From JAGOEY01 sp017997515 (GTDB lineage: Bacteria > Pseudomonadota > Gammaproteobacteria > Burkholderiales > Burkholderiaceae_C), in the NCBI GenBank assembly GCA_026314275.1, contig CP111109.1, positions 4,153,518 to 4,217,517 on the forward strand: a DNA stretch of 64,000 nt. The letters run 5' to 3'. The notes under the pieces were generated by a model that was given only the letters and a program-made list of their open reading frames with translations, was not told the DNA's origin and ran no database searches. This document shows, in pieces, positions 51,882-60,936 of the stretch. Within the stretch, counting starts at the first letter, position 1. Each line of letters begins with the position of its first letter. The position numbers were made by a program, and so were the translations under genes.

Positions 51882-53192
51882 ATGAGCTGGGAAGCGGATT
51901 GGGAAACAGATGCCAATGGGCCTAAAAGGTCGGGGAATCAAGGCGTAGTACAACGAGTTATCAACCGTTCAAACAATGTCGTTGGAGCACTGAAATCGAT
52001 GCGCCCTGTGGACGCGCAACGTACTGAGCGGGTGAGCCGCTTCCGCACCGAAGTGGAAGTTCTGAGGCACTTAGCTGTGGCGGGCGTTCCAAGAGTCCTA
52101 GCCGCGGGCGAGAGTGTGAACGGCATTCCGTACTTGATCAGTGAATGGATTGATGGCAAGACATTGACCCATACCGTCAACGGTCGAGGAATGCCTTTGC
52201 ACACCTCCGTCGTGATCACCCTGCAACTTGCTAATTTGCTGTTGGACATCCATGCAAAGGATGTCGTGCACCGCGACATCAAGCCTGACAACCTGATGAT
52301 CGACCAACACCAGCGACTTTGGCTGGTCGATTTTGGACTCTCGTGGCTCTCCGGCCCCGAAGACGAACAACTTACTTCAGTAGCAGGGTCGCGTATCGGA
52401 AACCACTTCCTAGTGCTTCCCGAGTCGATCCAAGAAGGAGCACAACGAGACCCACGTAGTGATGTAACCCTCGCAGTCGGCATCTTTTTTTACTTGCTGA
52501 CAGGCTCAAAACCTGCGCAATTGCGCGATTCTTTGTTGCGCCCGCCCCACAAAGTGCCTGTTGCCCAAGAAAGAATTGCAACTGTCTCGTCCGCCCTAGA
52601 ACTGAACGCGATCAACTCGCTCTTCGACGTTGGATTTGCCCAGACGCTTAACCACCGACTTCAAAGCGCTGAAGAACTTGTGAGGAGATTGACTGAGATT
52701 GAGCGGCCGCCATCCTCCCATGGTTCGGCAGCGTCCGAGCGGATTGCAAACTCTCTGCAACAATACGAATCCACGAGACGCCTGATAGACGCGGCAATTG
52801 ACGAGATCGAAGACAGTCTCGTATCCAGCGTTCGCCAGATCGCGGCAGCTATAAAAGCCTTTGCATTAGCTAATGGCTTCGATGGTCCTTTAGGTAATGC
52901 TGGTGTGGCTGTACCCGGTAAAGAAGTATCTGTGCTTTGGCAAATGAAGAAATCGGAGCATCATGACCCATATATCTTCTATAAACTTCGTGCTTGTCTG
53001 ACTGGTGAGGCAAGAGCCACCGTAGAGCTTCGGTTAACTGCTCAGCACACAAATTCCAGCACTCTTGACAAGCAATACTTGGAAGTACCAGCTTCCGATC
53101 AAACACAGTTCTCCACGCAAGGGGCTCAGTTAGCTGCTGAAATCTTTGCCGACGCCCTTGATGACCTCGCACTACTCATCGGACGGCGGTAA
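51882..53192 (+). CDS. Hanks-type Ser/Thr protein kinase with unknown C-terminal domain
   Basis: A 436-residue soluble kinase. Residues 15-290 form the kinase domain: GNQGVVQRV glycine loop, Lys38 in VGALKSM, Glu57, HRDIKPDNLM at 130-139, DFG at 150-152 and LPE in place of APE around 179. All catalytic residues are present. Residues ~300-436 have no recognisable domain; a helical segment is followed by a beta-rich part (EVSVLWQMKKSE). No membrane helix or PASTA repeat. GGAGG precedes ATG 51882. Base composition is lower in GC than its neighbours, and it splits the two fumarase genes, suggesting acquisition. Confidence 0.85.
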   Translation: MSWEADWETDANGPKRSGNQGVVQRVINRSNNVVGALKSMRPVDAQRTERVSRFRTEVEVLRHLAVAGVPRVLAAGESVNGIPYLISEWIDGKTLTHTVNGRGMPLHTSVVITLQLANLLLDIHAKDVVHRDIKPDNLMIDQHQRLWLVDFGLSWLSGPEDEQLTSVAGSRIGNHFLVLPESIQEGAQRDPRSDVTLAVGIFFYLLTGSKPAQLRDSLLRPPHKVPVAQERIATVSSALELNAINSLFDVGFAQTLNHRLQSAEELVRRLTEIERPPSSHGSAASERIANSLQQYESTRRLIDAAIDEIEDSLVSSVRQIAAAIKAFALANGFDGPLGNAGVAVPGKEVSVLWQMKKSEHHDPYIFYKLRACLTGEARATVELRLTAQHTNSSTLDKQYLEVPASDQTQFSTQGAQLAAEIFADALDDLALLIGRR

Positions 53193-53411
53193 ATATGAAG
53201 GCCAGAAGGAGGAGCGAGCCGGGCCAACAGCGCAACTCGCTCCGTATTCGGTGCATCAGTTAAGTCAACGAATGGAAAAGTGTCCGCGCAGGTAGCCTAG
53301 GTGCAGTGTACTGAACGCTAGTGGATATCCGCACGATCTCACGATAAGGGCATGGCACTTCCAGCCTTTGGGATAATCGAGGAACCGAACACCCACGACC
53401 CCACACCCCAC

Positions 53412-54962
53412 ATGACCACGATCAAGCAAGCCGACCTCATCGAATCCGTAGCCGCTGCCCTGCAGTACATCAGCTACTACCACCCCACCGACTACATCGC
53501 CCATCTGGCCCGCGCCTACGAGCGCGAGCAGAGCGCTGCGGCCAAGGACGCGATCGCGCAGATCCTGACCAACAGCAAGATGAGCGCGACCGGCCAGCGC
53601 CCCATTTGCCAGGACACCGGCATCGTCAACGTGTTCCTGAAAGTGGGCATGGACGTGCGCTGGGAAGGCTTCACCGGCAGCTTGGACGACGCCATCAACG
53701 AAGGTGTGCGCCAGGGCTACAACCACCCCGACAACACGCTGCGTGCATCGGTCGTCGCCGACCCGCACTTCGACCGCAAGAACACCAAGGACAACACTCC
53801 CGCCGTGATCTTCACCGAAATCGTGCCTGGTAACACGGTGGAAGTCACCGTCGCGGCCAAGGGCGGCGGCAGTGAGAACAAAAGCAAGATGGTCATGCTC
53901 AACCCCGGCGACAGCATCGTCGACTGGGTGCTCAAAACCGTGCCGACCATGGGCGCAGGCTGGTGCCCGCCCGGCATGCTGGGCATTGGTATTGGCGGCA
54001 CGGCCGAGAAGTCGGTGCTGATGGCCAAGGAAAGCCTGATGGACGACCTGGACATGTACGAGCTGCAGGCCAAGAAGGCCTCGGGCGCGGAACTGACCAA
54101 GGTCGAAGCGCTGCGCATCGAGTTGTTCGAGAAGGTCAACGCACTGGGCATCGGCGCGCAGGGCCTGGGCGGTCTCACCACCGTGCTGGACGTGAAGATC
54201 AAGATGTACCCCACCCACGCGGCGAGCAAGCCCGTGGCGATGATTCCGAACTGCGCGGCCACCCGCCATGCGCACTTCGTGATGGATGGCAGCGGCCCGG
54301 TGTACCTGGACCCGCCAAGCCTGGATCTGTGGCCCAACGTCAACTGGACGCCCGACTACAACAAGAGCAAAAAGGTCGACCTGAACACCTTGACCAAGGC
54401 CGAAGTTGCGAGCTGGAAACCCGGTGACACGCTGCTGCTCAACGGCAAGATGCTGACCGGCCGCGATGCCGCGCACAAGCGCATCAAGGACATGCTGGCC
54501 AAGGGCGAGAAACTGCCCGTCGACTTCACCAACCGTGTCATTTACTACGTGGGCCCAGTCGACCCGGTGCGTGACGAAGCCGTAGGCCCTGCCGGCCCCA
54601 CCACCGCCACGCGTATGGACGGCTTCACCGAGATGATGCTGGCCGAGACCGGCCTGATCTCGATGATCGGCAAGTCCGAGCGCGGCCCGGTCGCCATCGA
54701 GGCCATCAAGAAGCACAAAAGCGCCTACCTGATGGCCGTGGGCGGAGCCGCCTACCTGGTCAGCAAGGCCATCAAGACCGCCAAGGTGGTGGGCTTCGCC
54801 GACCTGGGCATGGAAGCCATCTACGAGTTCGACGTAGTGGACATGCCCGTCACCGTGGCCGTGGACGCAGGCGGCACCAGCGCCCACATCACCGGCCCGG
54901 CCGAGTGGCAGAAACGTATCGCCACCGGGGAATTCAAGTCCCTCGCCATCACCGCCGCCTGA
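53412..54962 (+). CDS. fumA: Class I iron-sulfur fumarate hydratase
   Basis: A 516-residue fumarase with fused alpha and beta parts. Cluster cysteines occur in ICQDTGIVNVF, GWCPPGMLGIGIGGTAEK and IPNCAATRHAHF; the beta part follows from about residue 330 (GDTLLLNGKMLTGRDAAHKR). ATG 53412 is used; the upstream frame to 53352 is not needed. The oxygen-labile class I and stable class II enzymes coexist in this genome. Confidence 0.93.
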   Translation: MTTIKQADLIESVAAALQYISYYHPTDYIAHLARAYEREQSAAAKDAIAQILTNSKMSATGQRPICQDTGIVNVFLKVGMDVRWEGFTGSLDDAINEGVRQGYNHPDNTLRASVVADPHFDRKNTKDNTPAVIFTEIVPGNTVEVTVAAKGGGSENKSKMVMLNPGDSIVDWVLKTVPTMGAGWCPPGMLGIGIGGTAEKSVLMAKESLMDDLDMYELQAKKASGAELTKVEALRIELFEKVNALGIGAQGLGGLTTVLDVKIKMYPTHAASKPVAMIPNCAATRHAHFVMDGSGPVYLDPPSLDLWPNVNWTPDYNKSKKVDLNTLTKAEVASWKPGDTLLLNGKMLTGRDAAHKRIKDMLAKGEKLPVDFTNRVIYYVGPVDPVRDEAVGPAGPTTATRMDGFTEMMLAETGLISMIGKSERGPVAIEAIKKHKSAYLMAVGGAAYLVSKAIKTAKVVGFADLGMEAIYEFDVVDMPVTVAVDAGGTSAHITGPAEWQKRIATGEFKSLAITAA

Positions 54963-54981
54963 GCCGGATACCATCCGCGCC

Positions 54982-55755
54982 ATGCCATCGCACCCACTTG
55001 ATACCCCTGCCACCCGCACCGTTCTGATCACCGGTGGCAGCCGGGGTATTGGTGCCGCCACCGCGGTGCTGTGTGCCAGCCAGGGCTGGGCGGTGGCCGT
55101 GAACTACGCCCGCGACGCGGCTGCGGCGCAGCACGTGGTGCAGCGTGTCCGGCACAGCGGCGGCACAGCCCAGGCGTTTCAAGCCGATGTGGCGGACGAA
55201 GCCCAGGTGGTCACCTTGTTTGAGGCAGTGGACGCAGCCCTGCCCCCCTTGGGTGGGCTGGTCAACAACGCCGGGGTGGTGGACTTCACCTCCCGCGTGG
55301 ACGGCATGACCCAGGCCCGGCTGCAGCGCCTGTTTGCCACCAATGTGTTTGGCAGCTTCATCTGCGCCCGCGAGGCGGTGAAACGGCTGTCCACCCGTTA
55401 CGGCGGGCCGGGCGGAGCCATCGTCAACCTCAGCTCGGGCGCTGCCAAGCTGGGCTCACCCCACCAGTATGTGGACTACGCGGCCACCAAAGGTGCGATC
55501 GACACCTTCACCATTGGCCTGGGCAAGGAAGTGGCGGGGGAAGGTATCCGCGTCAACGGCGTACGCGCTGGCCTGATCGATACCGATATCCATGCCAGCG
55601 GCGGCAAACCCAACCGCGTAGCGGAACTGTTGCCCGAGGTGCCTCTGCAGCGCGCAGGCTCGGCCGACGAAGTGGCCCAGGCCATTGCGTGGCTGCTGTC
55701 CGACGCGGCCAGTTACATGACGGGGAGCCTTGTCGACGTGACGGGCGGGCGCTGA
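54982..55755 (+). CDS. SDR-family NAD(P)-dependent oxidoreductase
   Basis: A 257-residue short-chain dehydrogenase: TGGSRGIG cofactor loop at residues 16-23, NNAGVV, the catalytic Ser in NLSSGAAK, YVDYAATKGA with the YxxxK pair and the C-terminal DVTGGR. Substrate unknown. Its TGA overlaps the murI ATG by one base, so the two are translated together. Confidence 0.92.
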   Translation: MPSHPLDTPATRTVLITGGSRGIGAATAVLCASQGWAVAVNYARDAAAAQHVVQRVRHSGGTAQAFQADVADEAQVVTLFEAVDAALPPLGGLVNNAGVVDFTSRVDGMTQARLQRLFATNVFGSFICAREAVKRLSTRYGGPGGAIVNLSSGAAKLGSPHQYVDYAATKGAIDTFTIGLGKEVAGEGIRVNGVRAGLIDTDIHASGGKPNRVAELLPEVPLQRAGSADEVAQAIAWLLSDAASYMTGSLVDVTGGR

Positions 55756-56606
55756 TGCAGGTGCCACACCCCATGCAGGACAGCCGACCGATTGGTGTGT
55801 TCGACAGTGGCATTGGCGGGCTGAGCATCCTGCAAGCCCTGCGGGCCGAGCTGCCGCACGAAAACTTTGTGTACCTGGCCGACAACGCACACGCGCCGTA
55901 CGGCGAACGGGGCGACAGCCATGTGACGGCCCGCACCCGCGCCATCACCCAGTACCTCTGCACACAGCACCACGTCAAGGCCCTGGTCATCGCCTGCAAC
56001 ACCGCGACCACCGCAGCCGTCCACCACATCCGTGCAGAAAATCCTGCGCTGCCGCTGGTGGGTGTGGAACCGGCCATCAAACCCGCCGTCGCACAAAGCA
56101 AGACGGGGCATATTGGCGTCATCGGCACACGGGGCACGGTCACCAGCGCCAAGTTCCAGGCCCTGCTGGCCACCGTACAACCCCATGCAGATTTTGTGGT
56201 GCAGCCCTGTGACGGCCTGGCCGCGGCCATTGAAGGCAGCGTGGTGGAGCCTGACGGCGCATTCGCTACAAAAACAAGAGCGCTCTGCGACCAGTACATA
56301 AGCGCAATGGGCACTTTTGGATCAGGTCCCGGTCAGATGGACACACTGGTACTGGGCTGCACCCACTATGTTTTTGCCGCGTCGTATCTGCGCAGCCAAT
56401 TGGGCGAAGCCGTGCAATTGATCGATACCGGCGCACCTGTCGCACGCCAGACGCGCCGCCTGCTTGCAGCGGCCCATACGTTGTCGACCACTGGAACAGG
56501 CCAGGTCCAGCTTCTGGCGACTGGGGAAGCCCAGAATTTGCACACGGCCGCCGTTCGCTGGTTGGCACTGCACCCCGCACACACCAGCGGGCACGTGCAG
56601 GTGTGA
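55755..56606 (+). CDS. murI: Glutamate racemase
   Basis: A 283-residue racemase supplying D-glutamate for peptidoglycan: IGVFDSGIGGLSI, LADNAHAPYG, ACNTATTAA with the first catalytic Cys and LGCTHYVF with the second. A low-similarity insertion around residues 172-193 (FATKTRALCDQYISAMG) may derive from a degenerate dispersed repeat. The start at 55755 overlaps the SDR stop; MQDSRP at 55773 is an alternative. Confidence 0.93.
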   Translation: MQVPHPMQDSRPIGVFDSGIGGLSILQALRAELPHENFVYLADNAHAPYGERGDSHVTARTRAITQYLCTQHHVKALVIACNTATTAAVHHIRAENPALPLVGVEPAIKPAVAQSKTGHIGVIGTRGTVTSAKFQALLATVQPHADFVVQPCDGLAAAIEGSVVEPDGAFATKTRALCDQYISAMGTFGSGPGQMDTLVLGCTHYVFAASYLRSQLGEAVQLIDTGAPVARQTRRLLAAAHTLSTTGTGQVQLLATGEAQNLHTAAVRWLALHPAHTSGHVQV

Positions 56607-56665
56607 TGGTGCAGATTTAACAGCCCCGTTAGGCCCGACGGGCCAAGGGAGGCTGTTCAAACCCA

Positions 56666-57295
56666 TCAGTGCAGATGGCGTGGTCGGCGACCACCGCCGC
56701 CATGGCCCGAGCCACCCTGGCCACGTGGAGGTTTTCCCAGCTCCAGAGAGTTCACCAAGGCATCAAACCGCTGCCCGAACAGCTTGTCGATCTCGGCCAC
56801 GATGCCACCCAGCTCCGCGCCGTCGAAATGGCGCTCCATCATGTTCACAACATCCTGCACCAGCAGATCACGCTGCACCTGCATGATGGCAGCCGGGTTG
56901 GGGCCAACAAACAGCATCACAAAATCATCGCGTGATTCACTCTCACCATCGGCTTCTTCGTCGTCCTCGTCAAACTCGGAGTCGTAGAAGGTCACCTCGA
57001 TGGCAGCGCCCAGCTCTGCCAGCTCGTTCAGGCTCATGCACATTTCGTCGAGCGACTGGCGAAAGTCGTCGTCACCGCGCACCGTCCAGCAGATCTGCAG
57101 CATGTGCTCCACGGCATCAAACTTGATACCTGGCTCTTCTTCATAGACGCTGTTGGCACCGTCGGCCAACGAACGTGCACCGGCGTACTTCCACAACGGC
57201 TGTAATGCGTCCTGCAGCTGCGCAAACGTGGTGTCGGCACGCATGGGTACCTGTCCATGGACATGGATTTCAAAAGGTGCGTTATAGCGTGGCAT
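56666..57295 (-). CDS. DUF6806-like acidic cytoplasmic protein
   Basis: A 209-residue protein. It starts FEIHVHGQVPMRADTTFAQLQDAL, then a helical part with a very acidic stretch near residues 109-119 (EFDEDDEEADG), and ends with a Gly/Arg/His-rich tail (GGSGHGGGGRRPRHLH). The family is known from Burkholderiales and uncharacterised. GGAG precedes ATG 57295. The tRNA-Leu gene is 15 bases upstream on the same strand, so a shared transcript is possible. Confidence 0.75.
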   Translation of the reverse strand: MPRYNAPFEIHVHGQVPMRADTTFAQLQDALQPLWKYAGARSLADGANSVYEEEPGIKFDAVEHMLQICWTVRGDDDFRQSLDEMCMSLNELAELGAAIEVTFYDSEFDEDDEEADGESESRDDFVMLFVGPNPAAIMQVQRDLLVQDVVNMMERHFDGAELGGIVAEIDKLFGQRFDALVNSLELGKPPRGQGGSGHGGGGRRPRHLH

Positions 57296-57309
57296 ATTCA
57301 ACTCTCCAT

Positions 57310-57402
57310 TGGTGCCCGGAACCGGGGTCGAACCGGTACGCTCCATTTCTGGAAGGCGGCGGATTTTAAGTCCGATGTGTCTACCAATTTCACCATCCGG
57401 GC
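57310..57402 (-). tRNA. tRNA-Leu (TAA anticodon)
   Basis: Acceptor GCCCGGA pairs with TCCGGGC, then ACCA encoded. Anticodon loop ACTTAAAAT with TAA; long variable arm; T-loop GGTTCGACCCC. Confidence 0.95.
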
Positions 57403-57420
57403 AGAGAGGCCTATTGTGAA

Positions 57421-57456
57421 ACAAAACAGCCCCGGCAACGCTGTTGACGGGGCTGA
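57421..57456 (-). terminator. Rho-independent terminator after tRNA-Cys
   Basis: Minus-strand stem CAGCCCC/GGGGCTG with inner CAAC/GTTG, followed by TTTTGTTT. It separates tRNA-Cys from tRNA-Leu. Confidence 0.75.
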
Positions 57457-57460
57457 GAAC

Positions 57461-57534
57461 TGGAGGCGCGACCCGGAGTCGAACCGGGCTAGTCGGATTT
57501 GCAATCCGATACATAACCGCTTTGTTATCGCGCC
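57461..57534 (-). tRNA. tRNA-Cys (GCA anticodon)
   Basis: Acceptor GGCGCGA/TCGCGCC with TCCA end, anticodon loop ATTGCAAAT with GCA, T-loop GGTTCGACTCC. 74 bases with CCA encoded. Confidence 0.96.
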
Positions 57535-57558
57535 AATATTCTTCAAGCTTTTGAAAAA

Positions 57559-57584
57559 AAGGGAAGCAACTGCTTCCCTTTTTT
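57559..57584. terminator. Bidirectional hairpin terminator
   Basis: AAGGGAAGCA-AC-TGCTTCCCTT flanked by A and T runs. It marks the border between the tRNA genes and the defence island. Confidence 0.85.
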
Positions 57585-57589
57585 AAATT

Positions 57590-58057
57590 GGAGCGGGAAA
57601 AGGGACAGGCACTAGGGCGCTAAGTCATTGTTTCCCAACTACATTCTCCGCCGCGGTCATCGGCGAAGGACTCAAGTATAGCCTCATTTTTCCGCCTTGG
57701 CGATCAACAGCTCGCCCTCGATGCCGACAAGCATTCATGACGTCGCCCGTCGCCGTGCGTCCTACGCCGGGATTCACGCTCGCCCGTGCACCTCCGCCCT
57801 CTGCTTTCACCAACTCAGCCATTCCTATTACCCAGGGCAATAGCCACTGTCCGCCACGGGTTTGTAACCGAGCACGCGATCTCAAGCCACTTCATGTTCT
57901 CGAACGCAGAGTACGCCGGCAAGCGCCTATCCTGTAGCGGGGTGTTCTCAACGAGACGGAACTCGTGGTGGCATGAAAGGCGCTGGCGGGCGGGTGATCA
58001 AGCGCTCTTTCCTGCGATGAGACGAGGCCTCCCGAAATCGGCTGCGTTCCCCCACCC
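57590..58057. other. Non-coding stretch at the left edge of the CBASS island
   Basis: About 470 bases with no convincing gene, repeat or structural RNA. Short open frames lack ribosome sites and family similarity. It may hold remnants of an integration event, but no attachment site or integrase was recognised. Confidence 0.4.
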
Positions 58058-59500
58058 TCACTCGATAACCACGTAGAACGGATCACTCTTCCCCAAAAGC
58101 GTGTCGTCGCTTTTGCGGATCAGGAAGGCCTCGACCATATGGACACCTCGGTACGACAACTGCTCCCACCGGACCCATGGCTCATCCGAGCGGTAGTAAT
58201 CGCCGCGCAGCGCGTTAGCACGCCGGGCGACTTCATCCGTGTTCGTAACGCGCCATTCCACCATATAGGTCTCCGGGAAAGGAAGTCCCAGATTGTTGCT
58301 GGCGTTGAAGCGGATCCAGTGTCCGGACTGCGTGGGCGCGAGCGAGGCAAGCGAGCAGACGTTCTGTCCATAGCGGGATGTCCACAGTCGCGCACCAACA
58401 TTCACCGTCAACCGTGTGCCGGTCGCCATCCGCCATCGAGGGCGGCGCATGTGCGGCAAGCGATCGAAGCCGCTGGGCAGAGCCGCAAGGCCGATTTTCT
58501 TCACCAACGCCACTAGATCGGCCACACCCGCCGACACCGGGCTACCTCGGACGACGGACAGCGCCGCTTCACTGACCTTGCCAGCCTTCTCGGCAGCCTC
58601 CCGAACAGCAAAGTCCTCGCCGAAGACACGCTGCCATTTTCCGATGCTTTCCTCTTTGTCTGGGTCATCGTAGGCGTCGTCGATCCAGCCGCGGTACAGA
58701 TTGATCTTCGAGCGGAAGTTCAAGTACTTGGCGTCGTCCCAGGCAGTGCTTTGGATTTCCTCGAACAGCACGGGATTGCGCACCGTGGGCTTGCGTGGAT
58801 TGGCCTGCAGCCAATCATCGAGCCGATCAATCAACGTCTTGAGCGTCGTGGGAACATCCTCGAACCCCGCGTCCCCCCTGTCGGAGGCGTACACATGCTT
58901 GCCGAGCAGCGTCGTCAGCAGGAACGAGGGACAGGTGAAGTTGGTCTTGATATCCCTGAGGTACTTCAGCAACCGCGTGGCTTTGCGGAAGTTGTTGTTC
59001 CCGCAGATGCTGTTGCGCTCGATCAACCAGTCCGTGTAGTCGAGCGGGTTCGATTTTTCGAAGAGATTGGTGTCGCGATTGCACACCTCCCAGACACCCG
59101 TGTGAAGGCGCTCCTTCACGCAAGGCGCCACGTCGATCTTGCGCTCGCCGGCGTATTCGACGGTGATGCAATGCGAGTAGCGCCTGATCTTGTCCTTGTA
59201 CAGACCGAGCCTACCCATCTCCGCATACAGATCGTTGATGTAGTCCTTCGCTTCCCAGCCCGCGACCGGCTTCACGTAGACCAGCAGATCCGCATCGAAC
59301 GGATCACCAGGCAGCGGTCTGATGATGGTCTTGTGGGCCCAGGACCCTTGCGCGGCGAAGCCAACGATGGACGGCTTCCAGTCCAGCCCTCGCACCGCCG
59401 TCTTGATGGCTTCGATGCTGCTTTCGAGCTGATCGAAGCGCGTGCTGTTGAGGTTGACGGTGTCGTTCAGGAAGGCGTTGAAGTCTTGGACCAGTTTCAT
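58058..59500 (-). CDS. CD-NTase-like nucleotidyltransferase with putative AGS-C sensor domain
   Basis: A 480-residue protein. Pol-beta fold motif: QGSWAHKT with Gly52-Ser53, then DPFDADLLVYV with Asp69 and Asp71, and KIDVAPCV with Asp123, the three catalytic acids. A helical domain (NFRKATRLLKYLRDIK) follows. The last ~130 residues (MVEWRVTNTDEVARRANALRG landmark) resemble the AGS-C sensor seen at the C-terminus of SMODS nucleotidyltransferases. It would make or sense a cyclic nucleotide; product unknown. It is the last gene of the operon, 14 bases after the S-4TM gene. Confidence 0.82.
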   Translation of the reverse strand: MKLVQDFNAFLNDTVNLNSTRFDQLESSIEAIKTAVRGLDWKPSIVGFAAQGSWAHKTIIRPLPGDPFDADLLVYVKPVAGWEAKDYINDLYAEMGRLGLYKDKIRRYSHCITVEYAGERKIDVAPCVKERLHTGVWEVCNRDTNLFEKSNPLDYTDWLIERNSICGNNNFRKATRLLKYLRDIKTNFTCPSFLLTTLLGKHVYASDRGDAGFEDVPTTLKTLIDRLDDWLQANPRKPTVRNPVLFEEIQSTAWDDAKYLNFRSKINLYRGWIDDAYDDPDKEESIGKWQRVFGEDFAVREAAEKAGKVSEAALSVVRGSPVSAGVADLVALVKKIGLAALPSGFDRLPHMRRPRWRMATGTRLTVNVGARLWTSRYGQNVCSLASLAPTQSGHWIRFNASNNLGLPFPETYMVEWRVTNTDEVARRANALRGDYYRSDEPWVRWEQLSYRGVHMVEAFLIRKSDDTLLGKSDPFYVVIE

Positions 59501-59514
59501 TCGTCTACCCGCCT

Positions 59515-60423
59515 TCAGCGCACGTTGCCAGCCGTGCGCAGCTCACTCACCAACTGGTCGGCACCAGCGTTCATTTGCTCTTCCATACGCCTGCGCAAGA
59601 GGTTGTAGACCCAATCGAAGATCAATGGGCTGGAGGCGCGGTGGTTGAAGATGGCGTCTTGCAGCTCGCGCGAACGCATGCTGATCTCCTGTTCCGTTGC
59701 GCCGCTGCGTGCGCGATCAAGGAGCTTCTTGACCTCATCGTTCAGACGGTCCAGCAACTCAATGGTCGCGGCCTGCCGGTTGCATTCCCTGAGCGCCCAG
59801 ATGATCACCGGCGTCATCGGAGCCAGCGTGGAGAGGACGAAGGTCGTCATGGTGTGATCGATGGCGAGTGATACGACCCCAGCCCCCGCGATCAGCACCA
59901 CGCAGCCTGTCAACAGAACGCGTCTGTAGCGCTTGCGCAAAGCGCTGTCGTACCAGAGATTGGTGCGCTGGCACACCAGCCTTGCCAAATGGAGCGGCAG
60001 TTCCTTGACGGCGAGCGGATACCAGTTGATCAGCCGTTGCTCGTCCTCGTCACTGAGCTTCTTGCATGCGTCGGCAAAGACATCTTCAGGGTCAATGCGA
60101 TTGCCGACGAGGAAGGTGTTCCAGTCCATCTGCAACACCGTGCAGTCGAAATCCTCCTGCAGCTTCGCTGCGTTCTTGAGCTGCGCACGGTGCCAGCGAT
60201 CGAGAAGCAGAACCTCCAGGAAACTGAACATCAGGGCGGCGAACGCAATGAACGGCTTCGACGGGAGGAGCAGCGCTGACACGATCAGGCCGACGATCGG
60301 GAACACGAGCGAGATGATCAGGCCCACCGCCTGGACATTCTTGGCCCGCCGGTAGATCAGCGTCCTGGCACGCAGCAAGTTGAGCATGCGCGTCTCCACC
60401 TGCTTCTTATCGATTTCATTCAT
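59515..60423 (-). CDS. S-4TM membrane effector
   Basis: A 302-residue protein with four hydrophobic helices in two pairs: about residues 26-46, 52-70, 175-195 and 200-218, separated by a soluble segment and followed by a helical C-terminal part. This is the arrangement of S-4TM proteins, putative pore-forming effectors associated with SMODS-type nucleotide signalling. ATG 60423 has AAGGAG 11 bases upstream and the expected MNEIDKKQ opening; an in-frame ATG at 60447 lacks a site. Presumed to permeabilise the inner membrane when the signal is made. Confidence 0.85.
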   Translation of the reverse strand: MNEIDKKQVETRMLNLLRARTLIYRRAKNVQAVGLIISLVFPIVGLIVSALLLPSKPFIAFAALMFSFLEVLLLDRWHRAQLKNAAKLQEDFDCTVLQMDWNTFLVGNRIDPEDVFADACKKLSDEDEQRLINWYPLAVKELPLHLARLVCQRTNLWYDSALRKRYRRVLLTGCVVLIAGAGVVSLAIDHTMTTFVLSTLAPMTPVIIWALRECNRQAATIELLDRLNDEVKKLLDRARSGATEQEISMRSRELQDAIFNHRASSPLIFDWVYNLLRRRMEEQMNAGADQLVSELRTAGNVR

Positions 60424-60480
60424 GCTGTTCTCTGCTCCTTGCGTCATTGCTGCCGTTTTGCGATCTCGGTCGTCGCTGTC

Positions 60481-60936
60481 TCAAGCCCAACGCTTCCTGC
60501 GTTGCTGCGGATGCTCGCCGCCGCCGGCCCACACGCCTGTGATCAACCAGTCTTCGAAGTGCCACAACCACTCCGAAGTCCAGGCGATGTAGGTGTCGAC
60601 CAGCTTCATCTGCGGCAGCCACTCACGCTGCTTCGGCCACCAGAGACACAGCTTGGTGCCGGGACCGTTGTTGGGGTAGACGTGGGGCAGCGCAGCCTCG
60701 TCGGCCAGGGTCGTCAGGGCAGGACTCAGCACGAACATTTCCGGTGGGCGCGAATCGGGTGTCAGGCGCAGTTCGCACTCGTAGACGCGACCGAAGTCGC
60801 TCGGCACCAGACGGAATCGATAGCGCAAGGCTCGGCCCGACAGAAACACCATCCGGGCGCCATCGAGAGGCAGAGCGCGTAGCTCCATGGCTCGCTGGGC
60901 CAAGGTCGGTATGGGCGGGGCCGGGTAAGGTGTCAT
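60481..60936 (-). CDS. Lone E2-like (ubiquitin-conjugating fold) CBASS protein
   Basis: A 151-residue protein of the single-E2 type found in short type II CBASS. The candidate catalytic residue is Cys97 in GPGTKLCLWWP, preceded by LPHVYPNNG and followed by IAWTSEWLWHFEDWLITGVWAGG, the conserved Trp-rich end of these proteins. No E1 domain is fused or adjacent. Its ATG overlaps the cyclase stop by one base (TGATG). In a studied Serratia system the lone E2 conjugates the cyclase C-terminus to activate it; the same role is inferred here. Confidence 0.85.
   Translation of the reverse strand: MTPYPAPPIPTLAQRAMELRALPLDGARMVFLSGRALRYRFRLVPSDFGRVYECELRLTPDSRPPEMFVLSPALTTLADEAALPHVYPNNGPGTKLCLWWPKQREWLPQMKLVDTYIAWTSEWLWHFEDWLITGVWAGGGEHPQQRRKRWA

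Noticed and set aside
56262..56325. Dispersed repeat copy inside murI
   Set aside because: Only loose similarity (AAGCGCAATGGGCACTTTT block); too degenerate to list as a copy.
57461..57590. tRNA-Cys as the integration site of the CBASS island
   Set aside because: The island lies on the 5' side of the tRNA, no integrase and no duplicated tRNA end were found.
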